A stretch of 8,788 bases of DNA from an uncultured Bacilli bacterium (lineage in GTDB: Bacteria > Bacillota_I > Bacilli_A > RF39 > UBA660). The DNA lies in contig CAOVIS010000017.1 in assembly GCA_948543905.1 (NCBI GenBank), forward strand, positions 1,987 to 10,774. The letters run 5' to 3'. The notes under the pieces were generated by a model. The model made no database searches and had not been told where the DNA came from. It saw nothing but the letters and a program-made list of their open reading frames with translations. The translations under genes were made by a program, and so were the position numbers. Shown one piece after another: positions 1 to 6,584 of this stretch (position 1 is the stretch's first letter; every line of letters begins with the position of its first letter).

Positions 1-9
1 CTGTATTTA

Positions 10-29
10 TTGTATCACATTTGATACAA
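10..29. promoter_or_regulatory. Perfect palindromic operator-like site upstream of the acyl-CoA ligase gene
   Basis: Two perfect 8-bp arms, TTGTATCA and TGATACAA, flank a 4-bp centre CATT. The symmetry and size fit a binding site for a dimeric regulator controlling the gene that starts at 98. It resembles a Rex box only in its outer TTGT...ACAA and lacks the Rex core TTGTGAA, so no regulator is assigned. It could also belong to a gene upstream of the window. No T-tract follows, so it does not look like a terminator. Confidence 0.45.
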
Positions 30-42
30 ATATACTATAAAC

Positions 43-69
43 TTGTTGCAATTTTTTAAAATGTATAAT
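43..69 (+). promoter_or_regulatory. Possible sigma-A promoter for the acyl-CoA ligase gene
   Basis: A perfect -10 hexamer TATAAT lies at 64-69. The best -35 candidate is TTGTTG at 43-48, giving a short 15-bp spacer. Transcription would start near 76, leaving a leader of about 20 nt before the ATG at 98. The palindrome at 10-29 would lie just upstream of the -35. The -10 is convincing but the -35 is not. Confidence 0.35.
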
Positions 70-97
70 ATAGTTAATTTATGAATTGAGGGAAATT

Positions 98-1918
98 ATG
101 GAAAGAGAACAATTATTAGAATATAAAAGACAGCTAAACATATTAAGTGAAGAAGAAAGTAAATTACGAGACTTACATTTAAGAAAATTAGCATTGGGTG
201 AGATACAAGGACCGCCTGTAGGATATGCATCAATAGATAAGCCTTGGCTTCAATATTATAGTGAGGAACATATAACTAATCCAATTCCTAATATGACAAT
301 TACAGAATATTTGGAACAACAAAATCAAAATAATTTAGATACTTTAGCTTTTGATGCTCCTGATGGTAATTACACATACAGAGAATTTATTGCAACTTAT
401 CGACAAGCTGCAGCAGCTTTATCCGAAATAGGAATTAAAAAAGGCAATAATATTGCGACATTATTAACACCTATGGCTCTTGAGGCTATTATGCTTTATG
501 CTGCCGGTTTAATTGGTGCAAGAGATAGTGGAATTCCTGAATTTTCAAAGCATGAAGAAGTATGCAAAATAATAAATAAATTGAATATTAAAATTCTTTT
601 TACTGCTGATTTCTTATTAACTGAAGAAATGGAAAATGCAATTTATCAAAATACTAACATCGAACATATTGTTTATTTTGATTTAGGAATTGGTAGAAAT
701 CATAATGCTAAAACTTTAACTTGGAATGAGTTTTTAGTTTTAGGTAAAGATAAAGAAATTCCAGATAATAATGTAACTCCAGAGGATACTGTATATATTT
801 CACAAACTGGCGGTTCTACTGGTGAACCTAAAAATGTGGAAATAAGTTCAAATGGTTTTAATATTGCAGCGCATCAATATATAAATTCAGATTTAAATTA
901 TAATCCAGGTGATACTTGGATTCGTATGTGGTCTTTATTTTCAGCTTCTGCTACTGTATCAAATAATCATTTGCCTTTATGTGTAGGTATGACTAACATT
1001 TTAAGAAATTTCCCATATGAAGACATGAATAAATACGAAGATATTATTTTAGAGACTCGAGCTAATCATCAAATGGTAATTCCTCAAACTTTAGATGTAC
1101 TTGAGAGAAGTGAAAAAATTAATAATAGTGATTTAACCTTTATCAAAACTTTTGGTTGTGGAGGAATGGCTATTACTGGAGAGTTTGAAAATAGAATAAA
1201 TAATTTTAATGCTTTGCATAATATTTTGACTTTTTTAGGCTATGGTTGGGGTTGTACGGAAAATTCAACTTCAGCAGCAATGAGAAGCAGTTTTGCTACT
1301 ACAAGAATAGGATTTGTTGGAGCTCCATTAGTAAAAACTATTGTTGGTGTTTTTGATGATGATTTTAATGAACTTCCTTATGGGGTTGAGGGAGATCTTT
1401 GCATTAAGTCTCATACTATAATGAATGGTTATTTTAATGACCAAAAATTAACTGATGCAGTTATTATAAAGCACCCAGATGGCTCAATATGGTTACATCC
1501 AAATGATTTAGGTTTTATTACAAGTGATGGATTAGTTAAAGTTACTGGCAGAAAAACAAGATTTATATTTACTGCTGGCGAAAAAGTTTATCCTACTGTA
1601 ATGGAAAATACTTTAGCAAAAGTTCCAGGCGTTAGAGATATTGCTATATGTAAAATGCCTGATACAGAAAATCCTGGTTGTGATGCTCCTGTTTGTTTCT
1701 TTGTACCTGATGATATCACAAAAATGGAAGAAGTTAAGCAATATTTAGAAATGTCATGTAATCAACTTTATACTGAATATGCAAGACCTAGATTAGTAAT
1801 TGGAAAAGAAGTTATGCCTTTAAATAAAGTAGGTAAACCTGATATTTTAACTTTAGAAAATGAATTAATGGAAATGTTAAAAAACAATCAGTCAAGAAAT
1901 AGAGAAAAAAAGAGTTAG
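98..1918 (+). CDS. AMP-binding (ANL superfamily) acyl-CoA ligase, substrate unknown
   Basis: This is a 606-residue class I adenylate-forming enzyme, expected to activate a carboxylic acid as acyl-AMP and pass it to CoA or another thiol. The core motifs appear in order. The P-loop TGGSTGEPK is at about 237-245. GYGWGCTE is at 381-388, the A5 motif. NDLG at 469-472 carries the ribose-binding Asp. GRK at 484-486 marks the hinge. PLNKVGKPD at 574-582 carries the catalytic Lys580. An N-terminal segment of about 55 residues containing GYASIDKPWLQYY precedes the usual fold. I recall this segment from uncharacterised ligases of gut Firmicutes. I start at ATG 98 because GAGGG at 88-92 sits 5 nt upstream; the in-frame TTG at 86 would overlap that site. 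No acyl carrier protein or acyltransferase is nearby, so the acid cannot be named. A terminator separates it from the phosphorelay genes downstream, which it may still serve. Confidence 0.9.
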   Translation: MEREQLLEYKRQLNILSEEESKLRDLHLRKLALGEIQGPPVGYASIDKPWLQYYSEEHITNPIPNMTITEYLEQQNQNNLDTLAFDAPDGNYTYREFIATYRQAAAALSEIGIKKGNNIATLLTPMALEAIMLYAAGLIGARDSGIPEFSKHEEVCKIINKLNIKILFTADFLLTEEMENAIYQNTNIEHIVYFDLGIGRNHNAKTLTWNEFLVLGKDKEIPDNNVTPEDTVYISQTGGSTGEPKNVEISSNGFNIAAHQYINSDLNYNPGDTWIRMWSLFSASATVSNNHLPLCVGMTNILRNFPYEDMNKYEDIILETRANHQMVIPQTLDVLERSEKINNSDLTFIKTFGCGGMAITGEFENRINNFNALHNILTFLGYGWGCTENSTSAAMRSSFATTRIGFVGAPLVKTIVGVFDDDFNELPYGVEGDLCIKSHTIMNGYFNDQKLTDAVIIKHPDGSIWLHPNDLGFITSDGLVKVTGRKTRFIFTAGEKVYPTVMENTLAKVPGVRDIAICKMPDTENPGCDAPVCFFVPDDITKMEEVKQYLEMSCNQLYTEYARPRLVIGKEVMPLNKVGKPDILTLENELMEMLKNNQSRNREKKS

Positions 1919-1935
1919 CATCTAGCTTTTTTTTT
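1905..1935 (+). terminator. Rho-independent terminator overlapping the ligase stop codon
   Basis: The left arm 1905-1918 pairs with the right arm 1922-1935 around a 3-nt loop (CAT). The stem is 14 pairs with two G-T wobbles, and its outer part is an A-run facing nine T residues at 1927-1935. The stop codon TAG (1916-1918) forms the end of the left arm. The GC content of the stem is low, so termination may be partial and allow read-through into the kinase gene. Confidence 0.55.
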
Positions 1936-1968
1936 GGGATTATTATATAATTATAATAGGGTGACAGT

Positions 1969-3819
1969 ATGACAATAGATATTTTAAGAACTATATCAAT
2001 TTCAGTTAATATAGTTTGTATTTTAATAACTTTTTCTTTAATGTTTTTATATTTTCCAAAAAGAAAGATTTATACAAAAGAAAATAGTATTTATGACGCT
2101 TTATTAATAAGTAATCTTACTTCTTTAGGAGCAGAGTTATTATTTTATATGTTAGCTGCTACTACTTTTACTAATTATATGACATTTGTAGAAAGGTTAT
2201 ATTTTGCGTCTAATAGCTTGTGGATGTTCTTTAATACACTATATATATTTGTTATCGCATATGGTACTTTATTTAAAAGATTAGACTTAAAGAAGAAAAA
2301 AATTTTTACCGTATTTCTTATTATTTTAATTTTATGTTGTGCCTTATTTTTGCCGGTTACTCATATATATAAAGATAATATGATTGTTGGATCAATTGGA
2401 CCATTATACAATTTTATGTTTTTGGCTTGTGTTGGCCTTACATTATTAGATATATTTATTATTATTAGAAAAAGAAAAAGTATTCAAAAAAGGAAATTAA
2501 TTCCACTTTTATTATTTATATTGTTAATATTAGCGGAATTAGTAACTAATATATTAGGTTTCGAATTATTGCTAATCACTTTACCTATGACAATGGTTTC
2601 TTTCTTGATGTATCACACAATTGAAAATCCTGATATACAAATTATTGAACAGCTAAATATGGCTAAAGATTCTGCTGAAAAAGCAAACCTTGCTAAAACT
2701 GAATTTTTATCTAATATGTCTCATGAAATTAGAACGCCACTTAACGCAATTGTGGGATTTAGTGAGTGTATGGTTGATTCTAATGATTTAAATGAAACTA
2801 AACAATTTGCAAAAGATATCGTTGATGCATCTAATAACTTACTAGAAATAGTTAATGGAATTCTTGATATTTCAAAAATTGAAGCTAATAAAATGGAAAT
2901 AATTCCAAAAGAATATAATCCTCGTGAAGTATTTAATTCACTTAGTACGCTTGCTAAGACAAGGATTGGTGAAAAACCTATTGAATTTAAAATGTTTATG
3001 GCTAATGATTTACCTGGTGTTTTAAAAGGTGATGTTTCTAAAGTAAAACAAATTGTTTTAAATATTTTAACAAACGCGGTAAAATATACTGATGAAGGTA
3101 AAATTATCTTTAATGTAAATTGTATAAATAGAACTGATACTAACACCTGTCTTCTCTATATTTCCGTTAAAGATACTGGAAGAGGAATTAAAAAAGAACA
3201 TTTAGATAAATTATTTACTAAATTTGAAAGATTAGACGAAGATAAAAACACTACAACTGAAGGAACTGGTTTAGGACTTGCTATAACTAAAAGCTTAACA
3301 GAAATGATGGGCGGCAGAATCAGTGTTCAAAGTACCTATGGCGAAGGATCAACATTCAGAATATATCTTGAACAAGAAATAATAAGTATGGATATCCCAG
3401 AATCTGTGAGTGAAGAAATTGAAATTGACTATAATATCCATAACGGTAAGAGAATTCTTGTAGTAGACGACTCTAAAATTAATTTAAAAGTCGCTAGTCA
3501 AATATTAAAACCTTATAATTTCAATATAATAAATGCGGAAAGTGGTTATGAAGCTTTAGAATTAGCTGAAAACAGCACTTTTGACTTAATTTTAATGGAT
3601 ATCATGATGCCTAAAATGAATGGTATTGAAACATTAAATAGATTAAAACAAATCCCAGGCTTTGATGTTCCAGTCATAGCTCTTACCGCAGATGCTATTG
3701 AAGGCACAGATGAAAAATATAAAAATGCTGGTTTTGATGATTATTTATCTAAACCTATAGATCGCTATATTTTAAATAAAGTATTAAACAAATATTTAGG
3801 AGGTAATAACAATGAGTAG
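1969..3819 (+). CDS. Multi-pass membrane hybrid sensor histidine kinase with C-terminal receiver
   Basis: The protein has 616 residues. The first 217 hold about seven hydrophobic segments (near 7-27, 42-64, 80-100, 112-130, 143-165, 178-195 and 198-216) and no evident extracellular domain, so the ligand is probably sensed within the membrane. A short helix leads to the HisKA H-box SHEIRTPLNA with phospho-acceptor His252. The HATPase domain shows the N-box around N365/N369 (NILTNA), G1 DTGRGI (402-407), an F-box FTKFERLD and G2 GTGLGL (432-437). A receiver follows, with acidic D500/D501, phospho-acceptor D544 (LMDIMMP), T573 and K595 (SKP). AGGGTG at 1958-1963 is 5 nt before the ATG. The end overlaps the Hpt-receiver gene by 8 nt, so the two are surely co-translated. 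The expected relay is H252 to D544 and then to the Hpt partner. Every catalytic motif looks intact. The signal is unknown. Confidence 0.93.
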   Translation: MTIDILRTISISVNIVCILITFSLMFLYFPKRKIYTKENSIYDALLISNLTSLGAELLFYMLAATTFTNYMTFVERLYFASNSLWMFFNTLYIFVIAYGTLFKRLDLKKKKIFTVFLIILILCCALFLPVTHIYKDNMIVGSIGPLYNFMFLACVGLTLLDIFIIIRKRKSIQKRKLIPLLLFILLILAELVTNILGFELLLITLPMTMVSFLMYHTIENPDIQIIEQLNMAKDSAEKANLAKTEFLSNMSHEIRTPLNAIVGFSECMVDSNDLNETKQFAKDIVDASNNLLEIVNGILDISKIEANKMEIIPKEYNPREVFNSLSTLAKTRIGEKPIEFKMFMANDLPGVLKGDVSKVKQIVLNILTNAVKYTDEGKIIFNVNCINRTDTNTCLLYISVKDTGRGIKKEHLDKLFTKFERLDEDKNTTTEGTGLGLAITKSLTEMMGGRISVQSTYGEGSTFRIYLEQEIISMDIPESVSEEIEIDYNIHNGKRILVVDDSKINLKVASQILKPYNFNIINAESGYEALELAENSTFDLILMDIMMPKMNGIETLNRLKQIPGFDVPVIALTADAIEGTDEKYKNAGFDDYLSKPIDRYILNKVLNKYLGGNNNE

Positions 3820-4552
3820 AGAAGAAATACTAAAAAATAATAATGTTGATGTTGCGGGAGGCTTAGAATTTTGGGGTGATATTGAAACATACAGAGAATC
3901 ACTAAAAGAATTTAAAGATTCACTTCCCACTAAAATTAAAAATCTCGAATATTTTAAAAATAATCAAGATTGGGAAAACTATGCCATAGTCGCTCACAGT
4001 ACTAAAAGTGAAGCTAAATATTTAGGGTTTATGAAAGACTCTGAAATCTTCTTAGAACATGAATTAAAAGGTAAAGAATGTAATGCTGAGTTTATTAATA
4101 ATAACTTTAATACAATAAAAGATACTATTTTAAAAATAGAGGATTTACTTAATAAATACTTTGATAATAGTAATAAAAAAAATATTTTAATCGCTGATGA
4201 TTCTAGCATTATTTTAAACTTCTTAGATAAAAGTATCAAAAATGAATATAATGTTTTAAAAGCAAATAACGGCGCAGATGCAATTGAAAAAATTAAAAAT
4301 AACAACATATATGCCATCTTACTTGACTTAAATATGCCAAGTCTAAATGGATTTGAAGTATTAAACTATTTAAAAGAAAACGATTTAATTGATCGTATTC
4401 CTGTTGTTGTTATTACTGGGGATGACACCGAAGAAACCATCAAAAAAGCCTTCTCTTATCCTATTCTAGATGTTTTAAATAAACCATTTAAAGAAGAAAA
4501 TATTAGAAGAATACTTGTAACAATTAAAAGCTTTTATGAAGATAGAAAATAA
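3812..4552 (+). CDS. Hpt-receiver phosphorelay protein without output domain
   Basis: The protein has 246 residues. Residues 10-115 look like a histidine phosphotransfer domain: a helical region opening with VDVAGGLEFWGD and the motif AHSTKSEAKYLG around His62 and Lys65. Here Ser66 replaces the usual Gly of HxxKG. Residues 123-243 form a CheY-like receiver with D129/D130, phospho-acceptor D172 (LLDLNMP), T202 and K224 (NKPF). Nothing follows the receiver except a short basic tail, so there is no DNA-binding, cyclase or methylesterase output. The start is firm: AGGAGGT at 3798-3804, 7 nt before the ATG, inside the end of the kinase gene. By context it takes phosphate from the kinase receiver on His62 and passes it to its own D172 or to a partner encoded elsewhere. 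Output would then be by protein-protein interaction. Confidence 0.88.
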   Translation: MSREEILKNNNVDVAGGLEFWGDIETYRESLKEFKDSLPTKIKNLEYFKNNQDWENYAIVAHSTKSEAKYLGFMKDSEIFLEHELKGKECNAEFINNNFNTIKDTILKIEDLLNKYFDNSNKKNILIADDSSIILNFLDKSIKNEYNVLKANNGADAIEKIKNNNIYAILLDLNMPSLNGFEVLNYLKENDLIDRIPVVVITGDDTEETIKKAFSYPILDVLNKPFKEENIRRILVTIKSFYEDRK

Positions 4553-4564
4553 TCTATCTTTTTT
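4539..4564 (+). terminator. Rho-independent terminator ending the kinase/Hpt-receiver operon
   Basis: The arms AAGATAGA (4539-4546) and TCTATCTT (4553-4560) pair perfectly over 8 bp around the 6-nt loop AAATAA, and T residues run to 4564. The stop codon TAA (4550-4552) lies in the loop. The convergent regulator gene ends at 4564. Read from the minus strand, the same hairpin lacks a good T-tract, so it serves mainly the plus-strand operon. Confidence 0.75.
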
Positions 4565-5016
4565 CATTTATAACTTTTAGGTTCATCAATCTTGCCTAAG
4601 AGATAATCGGCACTTATTCCATATTTTTTACAAATAGTATATAAAAAAGGAGTGGCAATAATATATCTTCCTTTCTCATAACCAGCAATAGTCCCATAAG
4701 AACTATTCATGATATCAGCAAACATACTTTGAGAATATTTAAGCTCACGTCTTAGTTCTCTAATTCTCTTTCCACTAAGAATTTTATCAATATCTTTCTT
4801 ACTATTAAAATATTGTTTATCATCCGTAAAGCTAAAAATATAATCTAAAGAAACATCAAAATAATTGCATACAGTATTAAGATGTTTAATCGGAAACACA
4901 TAATACTCTCTTTCATATTGTCCATAAGCATCTATAGATAGATTCAAAATTTTAGATACTTCTCGCATTTTCAAGTTATTGTTCTCTCTAAGTTCCTCTA
5001 AACGATCTCTATACAT
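4564..5016 (-). CDS. Transcriptional regulator with two tandem XRE (Cro/CI) HTH domains
   Basis: The 150-residue protein contains two copies of the same fold. Domain 1 (about 5-62) reads RLEELRENNNLKMREVSKIL and ends in FDVSLDYIF. Domain 2 (about 84-141) reads RIRELRRELKYSQSMFADIM, then GTIAGYEKGR, and ends in YGISADYLLGK. Each has the recognition-helix pattern and the terminal SxDYLLG-like helix of XRE regulators. No peptidase, sensor or dimerisation domain is visible, so two DNA-reading heads in one chain is the whole architecture. The ATG at 5016 is supported by AAGGTG on the minus strand (plus-strand 5024-5029), 7 nt upstream. The gene diverges from the surface-protein gene across about 170 bp that contain a consensus promoter and several inverted repeats. 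Control of that gene and of itself is therefore the natural inference. A minus-strand -10 TATACT (5050-5055) lacks a good -35. It converges on the phosphorelay operon. Confidence 0.88.
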   Translation of the reverse strand: MYRDRLEELRENNNLKMREVSKILNLSIDAYGQYEREYYVFPIKHLNTVCNYFDVSLDYIFSFTDDKQYFNSKKDIDKILSGKRIRELRRELKYSQSMFADIMNSSYGTIAGYEKGRYIIATPFLYTICKKYGISADYLLGKIDEPKSYK

Positions 5017-5088
5017 ACTATTTCACCTTTATAATTGTCTCACATTTTTAGTATATATTTTAAAACCACAAAAATACCTCAATTTTTC

Positions 5089-5117
5089 TTGACAACTAAT
5101 AAACAAAATAATATAAT
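5089..5117 (+). promoter_or_regulatory. Perfect consensus sigma-A promoter of the surface-protein gene
   Basis: TTGACA (5089-5094) and TATAAT (5112-5117) are both exact consensus hexamers with the ideal 17-bp spacer. Transcription should start near 5124, leaving a leader of about 62 nt before the ATT at 5186. A promoter this strong upstream of a surface protein, divergent from an HTH regulator, is likely to be held in check by repression. Confidence 0.88.
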
Positions 5118-5172
5118 TTAAGTATAAGCTAGAAATTTCTAATATACTCGAGAAGCTTATAAATATACTTAA
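5118..5172. repeat. Nested inverted repeats between promoter and ribosome-binding site
   Basis: The outer arms TTAAGTATA (5118-5126) and TATACTTAA (5164-5172) are a perfect 9-bp inverted repeat. Overlapping them, ATAAGCT (5124-5130) pairs with AGCTTAT (5154-5160). Between these lie the 12-bp palindrome TAGAAATTTCTA (5130-5141) and CTCGAG (5147-5152). AATATACT is repeated directly at 5141 and 5162, 21 bp apart, and occurs inverted in part at 5121. The outer arm abuts the -10, which suits a DNA operator. The inner 7-bp stem would begin at the predicted transcript 5' end, which suits an mRNA-stabilising or SD-controlling hairpin. I cannot tell which. Confidence 0.55.
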
Positions 5173-5176
5173 GGAG
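5171..5176 (+). promoter_or_regulatory. Ribosome-binding site that selects an ATT start codon
   Basis: AAGGAG matches the anti-Shine-Dalgarno well. The next in-frame codons after the TGA at 5177 are GAA AAT ATT, which puts ATT (5186-5188) 9 nt after the site. No ATG, GTG or TTG in this frame occurs before 5243, and that ATG has no Shine-Dalgarno sequence and lies inside the hydrophobic segment. Confidence 0.65.
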
Positions 5177-5185
5177 TGAGAAAAT

Positions 5186-6577
5186 ATTAAATTAAAAAGA
5201 ATTGATAATAAGAAAAAAATAATATTAATAAGTTCTATTATTATGGTAGGAGTGTTAATAACTTTATTATTAATAACTAGTAGCGCTAAATATAAAAATA
5301 TTCAAAGTATAAATTTAGCAAGCGGAACTATTAATTATAAGCCATACGACTTTAAAATAATATCTATGTATAAAAATGATGGAAGTGGTGATGTAAGAAT
5401 AACTTCTATGCCAACAAGTTGGTATAAATTAAATGAAAGTAAGAGTTTTTGTTATACTACAAATGTAAATGTGCATACAACTGGAATAAGTATATATACA
5501 AACAGTAGTGGAGAACATATAATAAATACTAATGGCACAAAGAAAAATAAATGTTATTTATATTTTGATAAAAAATTAGATTTAGTAGCAGATATTAAAT
5601 CAAAATCGAGAGGTACAAAAACAAGTTTTACAGGAGTAGCAACAAGCAGTGATACAGGAATTTATAGTGCACCCGATGATTATGGAACAAGTTATTACTT
5701 CAGAGGATTAGAAACAGATTTAGATAACTGGGTAAAGTTTGCTGGCTTTTATTGGCGCATAATTAGAATTAATGGCAATAATACAATTAGGATGATATAT
5801 CAAGGTAAAGCTAGTGGTAATCCAAGTAGTGCAAATAAAACAGGAACAACAACCCAGATAAATGGAAGTACATACTCATATAATGTATTTAATACTGATA
5901 ATGGTTATGCTGGATATATGATAGGAATAGATAGTAAATTAATTGCAAGTACTTCTACGAGCTATAATCAAGCCCATACAAATACTTATGATAGCAATGC
6001 CAAGAAAAAAGTAGATAGCTGGTATAAAACAAATATTGCAGATAAGGGGTTTAGTAGTTATATCGATACAAATACTGGATTCTGTAATGATAGAGAAGTA
6101 GCAAGTGAACACTCAAAATTTTCAGGTGAAGGCTATGGAGCGTATGACACAATATATAAGCCGTCAGATAGAGTATATATGAGCAATATGGTCGCGACAA
6201 AAACAACTGTAACACCGACATTACAATGTGCAAATAAGAGTAGAGATTTGTTTACAGTATCAAGTGCAAATCTAGGAAATAAAAAATTAACCTATCCAAT
6301 AGGATTAATAACAATGGACGAAACAATATATGCAGGAGGTTTCAGAAAAAATGATTTAAATAAAAAATATTATCTATACACAAACCAAACATATTGGACA
6401 ATGACTCCGTCTCACTATAGCGACAATCGTATTGCTGTGTTTTATGTAGGCGATAGCGGAACCGTATTCCAATACGCTGTATACGAATCTTATGGATTGA
6501 GGCCAGTAATAAATCTAAAATCAAGCACTAAATTTACAGGTTCGGGAAGTGAAAGTGATCCATATGTTGTTGTTTGA
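5186..6577 (+). CDS. Exported/anchored surface protein with C-terminal lectin-like, possibly hypervariable domain; ATT start
   Basis: Read from ATT 5186 the protein has 463 residues. A basic head MKLKRIDNKKK is followed by a hydrophobic segment at about 12-31, ending in TSSA at 31-34. This is a signal peptide or membrane anchor, so the rest is extracellular. Residues 50-160 are unrecognised and contain two of the four cysteines. From about 175 comes a block I recall from large paralogous families in gut Firmicutes: YYFRGLETDLDNWVKFAGFYW, then RIIRINGNNTIRMIYQG, GFCNDR, GNKKLTYPIGLITMDE, YWTMTP and YGLRPVINLK. The last motifs recall FGE/C-type-lectin-like folds, including DGR target proteins, though this is by pattern only. 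Starting at ATG 5243 would remove the basic residues and half of the hydrophobic segment, and that ATG has no Shine-Dalgarno sequence. The ATT may mean weak expression or a mutated ATG. The gene stands alone behind a consensus promoter and diverges from the HTH regulator. Biochemical function is unknown. Confidence 0.78.
   Translation: MKLKRIDNKKKIILISSIIMVGVLITLLLITSSAKYKNIQSINLASGTINYKPYDFKIISMYKNDGSGDVRITSMPTSWYKLNESKSFCYTTNVNVHTTGISIYTNSSGEHIINTNGTKKNKCYLYFDKKLDLVADIKSKSRGTKTSFTGVATSSDTGIYSAPDDYGTSYYFRGLETDLDNWVKFAGFYWRIIRINGNNTIRMIYQGKASGNPSSANKTGTTTQINGSTYSYNVFNTDNGYAGYMIGIDSKLIASTSTSYNQAHTNTYDSNAKKKVDSWYKTNIADKGFSSYIDTNTGFCNDREVASEHSKFSGEGYGAYDTIYKPSDRVYMSNMVATKTTVTPTLQCANKSRDLFTVSSANLGNKKLTYPIGLITMDETIYAGGFRKNDLNKKYYLYTNQTYWTMTPSHYSDNRIAVFYVGDSGTVFQYAVYESYGLRPVINLKSSTKFTGSGSESDPYVVV
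6404..6505 (+). other. Candidate variable region of the surface protein
   Basis: These 34 codons (residues 407-440) differ sharply from their surroundings. I count 45 G+C of 102 (44%), against 33 of 120 (27.5%) in 6241-6360. Nine consecutive codons ending in C or T (TCT CAC TAT AGC GAC AAT CGT ATT GCT) open the segment just after CCG, and C-ending codons are frequent. The block sits between fixed YWTM and VINLK, near the C-terminus, where diversity-generating retroelements place their variable regions with AAY-derived NNY codons. No matching template copy exists in this window. Recombination among paralogues would also explain it. Confidence 0.4.
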
Positions 6578-6584
6578 TTTTTTT

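Noticed and set aside
29..36. AATATACT shared by the ligase promoter region and the 5141 and 5162 repeats, suggesting a common regulator
   Set aside because: The same 8-mer also occurs inside the kinase gene near 3084, and about two copies are expected by chance at this base composition. It is not specific.
1946..1957. Two tandem TATAAT hexamers just before the kinase gene
   Set aside because: No acceptable -35 at 16-18 bp (TAGCTT or a T-run only), and the transcript would begin at or within the Shine-Dalgarno. In DNA this AT-rich such hexamers are expected by chance.
2721..3146. Minus-strand open frame inside the kinase gene
   Set aside because: It lies opposite the HisKA/HATPase coding region, whose forward frame has clear catalytic motifs. 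It is a shadow of that frame, with no recognisable domain.
3994..4317. Minus-strand open frame opposite the Hpt-receiver gene
   Set aside because: The forward frame carries intact Hpt and receiver motifs. The reverse translation is just Leu/Ile/Ser-rich shadow.
6051..6524. Two 60-residue minus-strand frames inside the surface-protein gene
   Set aside because: They lack domains and ribosome-binding sites and are antisense to a supported coding frame. I also looked here for a template repeat or RNA and found no second copy of the 6404-6505 block in the window.
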